Under the pieces are notes generated by a model. That model was not told the DNA's origin and did no database searches. It saw only the letters and a program-made list of their open reading frames with translations. Of a stretch of 64,000 nt of DNA, positions 63,431-64,000 are shown one piece after another (position 1 is the first letter of the stretch; each line of letters opens with the position of its first letter). Source of the stretch: Mauremys mutica (taxonomy: Eukaryota; Chordata; Testudines; Geoemydidae); contig NC_059075.1 of the NCBI RefSeq assembly GCF_020497125.1, forward strand, positions 106,431,222 to 106,495,221, written 5' to 3'. Made by a program: the position numbers and the translations under genes.

Positions 63431-64000
63431 GAAAGAGGCTTATATAAGAGTCATAGAATAGGATTTTTTGGTAATATTTTTTGTCAGAGATGTATACAGT
63501 TTTTGTTTTGACCGTGTGAGGGTCCACTCAATTGGAGCGATTCAATTTTTTTTACAAAGAGTTACAGAAATATAGATTTTATATATTGTACAAGTTTATA
63601 GTAATGTAAACTGTGTTATAAACCGGGTAAATGATCATTTCTGAAAAGAATGTAGCTTTTCCTTGGTAATTAAACAATTACTGTTCATGTGAGGAAATTG
63701 GAACTGGTTAATCCAGGTTATTGTGTAACCTCTTGGGAGTTTGTCATTCTTCTCTGATGCTTTCCTATGCCCTTAAACAAATGCTTTATAGTGAGGTCCC
63801 TGCTCAAGAAGTCCTGTAATAGTTATTATATTATTCATAGTACTTAGCTCTTGTACAATGCTTTTCAATAGCTGCATGTTAACACCCTGTCTTTTTTGAT
63901 CAAGGTTATTGAGAAGGTGGTGTTGAATTAACCCCGGTAGCATCCTGTCATCATATGTGTTGTGCATGCCTACCAGTCTGGTATTAGTTGTTAGTCTGGC

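Larger units (their letters stand above)
60797..64000 (+). other. CARS1 intron 2 (inferred), to window end
   Basis: No CARS1 exon was recognised after 60796. Contents: antisense CR1 pieces at 61131-61800 and a probable retroelement piece at 62600-63430; the remaining sequence shows nothing I can identify. Confidence 0.5.

Noticed and set aside
1..64000. CRISPR arrays, bacterial operons, tRNA or rRNA genes
   Set aside because: None seen. The tRNA-like boxes found belong to SINEs, and the gene structure is clearly vertebrate.

Overview
This is a vertebrate nuclear DNA window with multi-exon genes, GT-AG introns, CpG-island promoters and dense interspersed repeats. The repeat set suggests a reptile, most likely a cryptodiran turtle: CR1 LINE tails, a tRNA-headed SINE with a CR1-like tail, MIR/CORE-SINE copies, Penelope-like tails, and many short hAT-, Harbinger- and mariner-type elements of kinds I know from turtles. 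The species call is inference. Gene identities rest on the translated exons, which join in frame across every intron.

Three protein-coding genes lie head to tail on the + strand. (1) Positions 1 to about 27,730 hold the 3' part of an oxysterol-binding-protein-related gene, best identified as OSBPL5. Thirteen exons (3254-26535) encode 522 residues: the sterol/PI4P-binding ORD with its EQVSHHPP signature, a polar linker and a C-terminal membrane anchor. The N-terminal exons, including the PH domain, lie upstream of the window. (2) Positions 33,103-47,760 hold a complete ten-exon TNF-receptor-superfamily gene of 430 residues, with signal peptide, three cysteine-rich repeats, one transmembrane helix and a C-terminal death domain. 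It starts in a CpG island. (3) From 52,636 to the window end is the 5' part of CARS1 (cytosolic cysteinyl-tRNA synthetase): exon 1 in a CpG island, then after a 7.9-kb intron an 82-residue GST-C-like exon. The catalytic exons lie beyond the window.

The order OSBPL5 - TNFRSF - CARS1 matches the mammalian region next to the KCNQ1/CDKN1C imprinted domain, where mouse carries Tnfrsf22, Tnfrsf23 and Tnfrsf26. The mouse proteins are decoy-like and lack a death domain. The gene here keeps an apparently intact one, which makes it the most interesting gene in the window.

The intergenic and intronic DNA is mostly repeat. Several elements have clean terminal inverted repeats and target-site duplications that can be read directly. 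A 607-bp foldback at 17882-18488 consists of two inverted copies of a Penelope-like tail, each carrying a degenerate hammerhead-ribozyme-like core. No CRISPR array, operon or tRNA/rRNA gene was seen.
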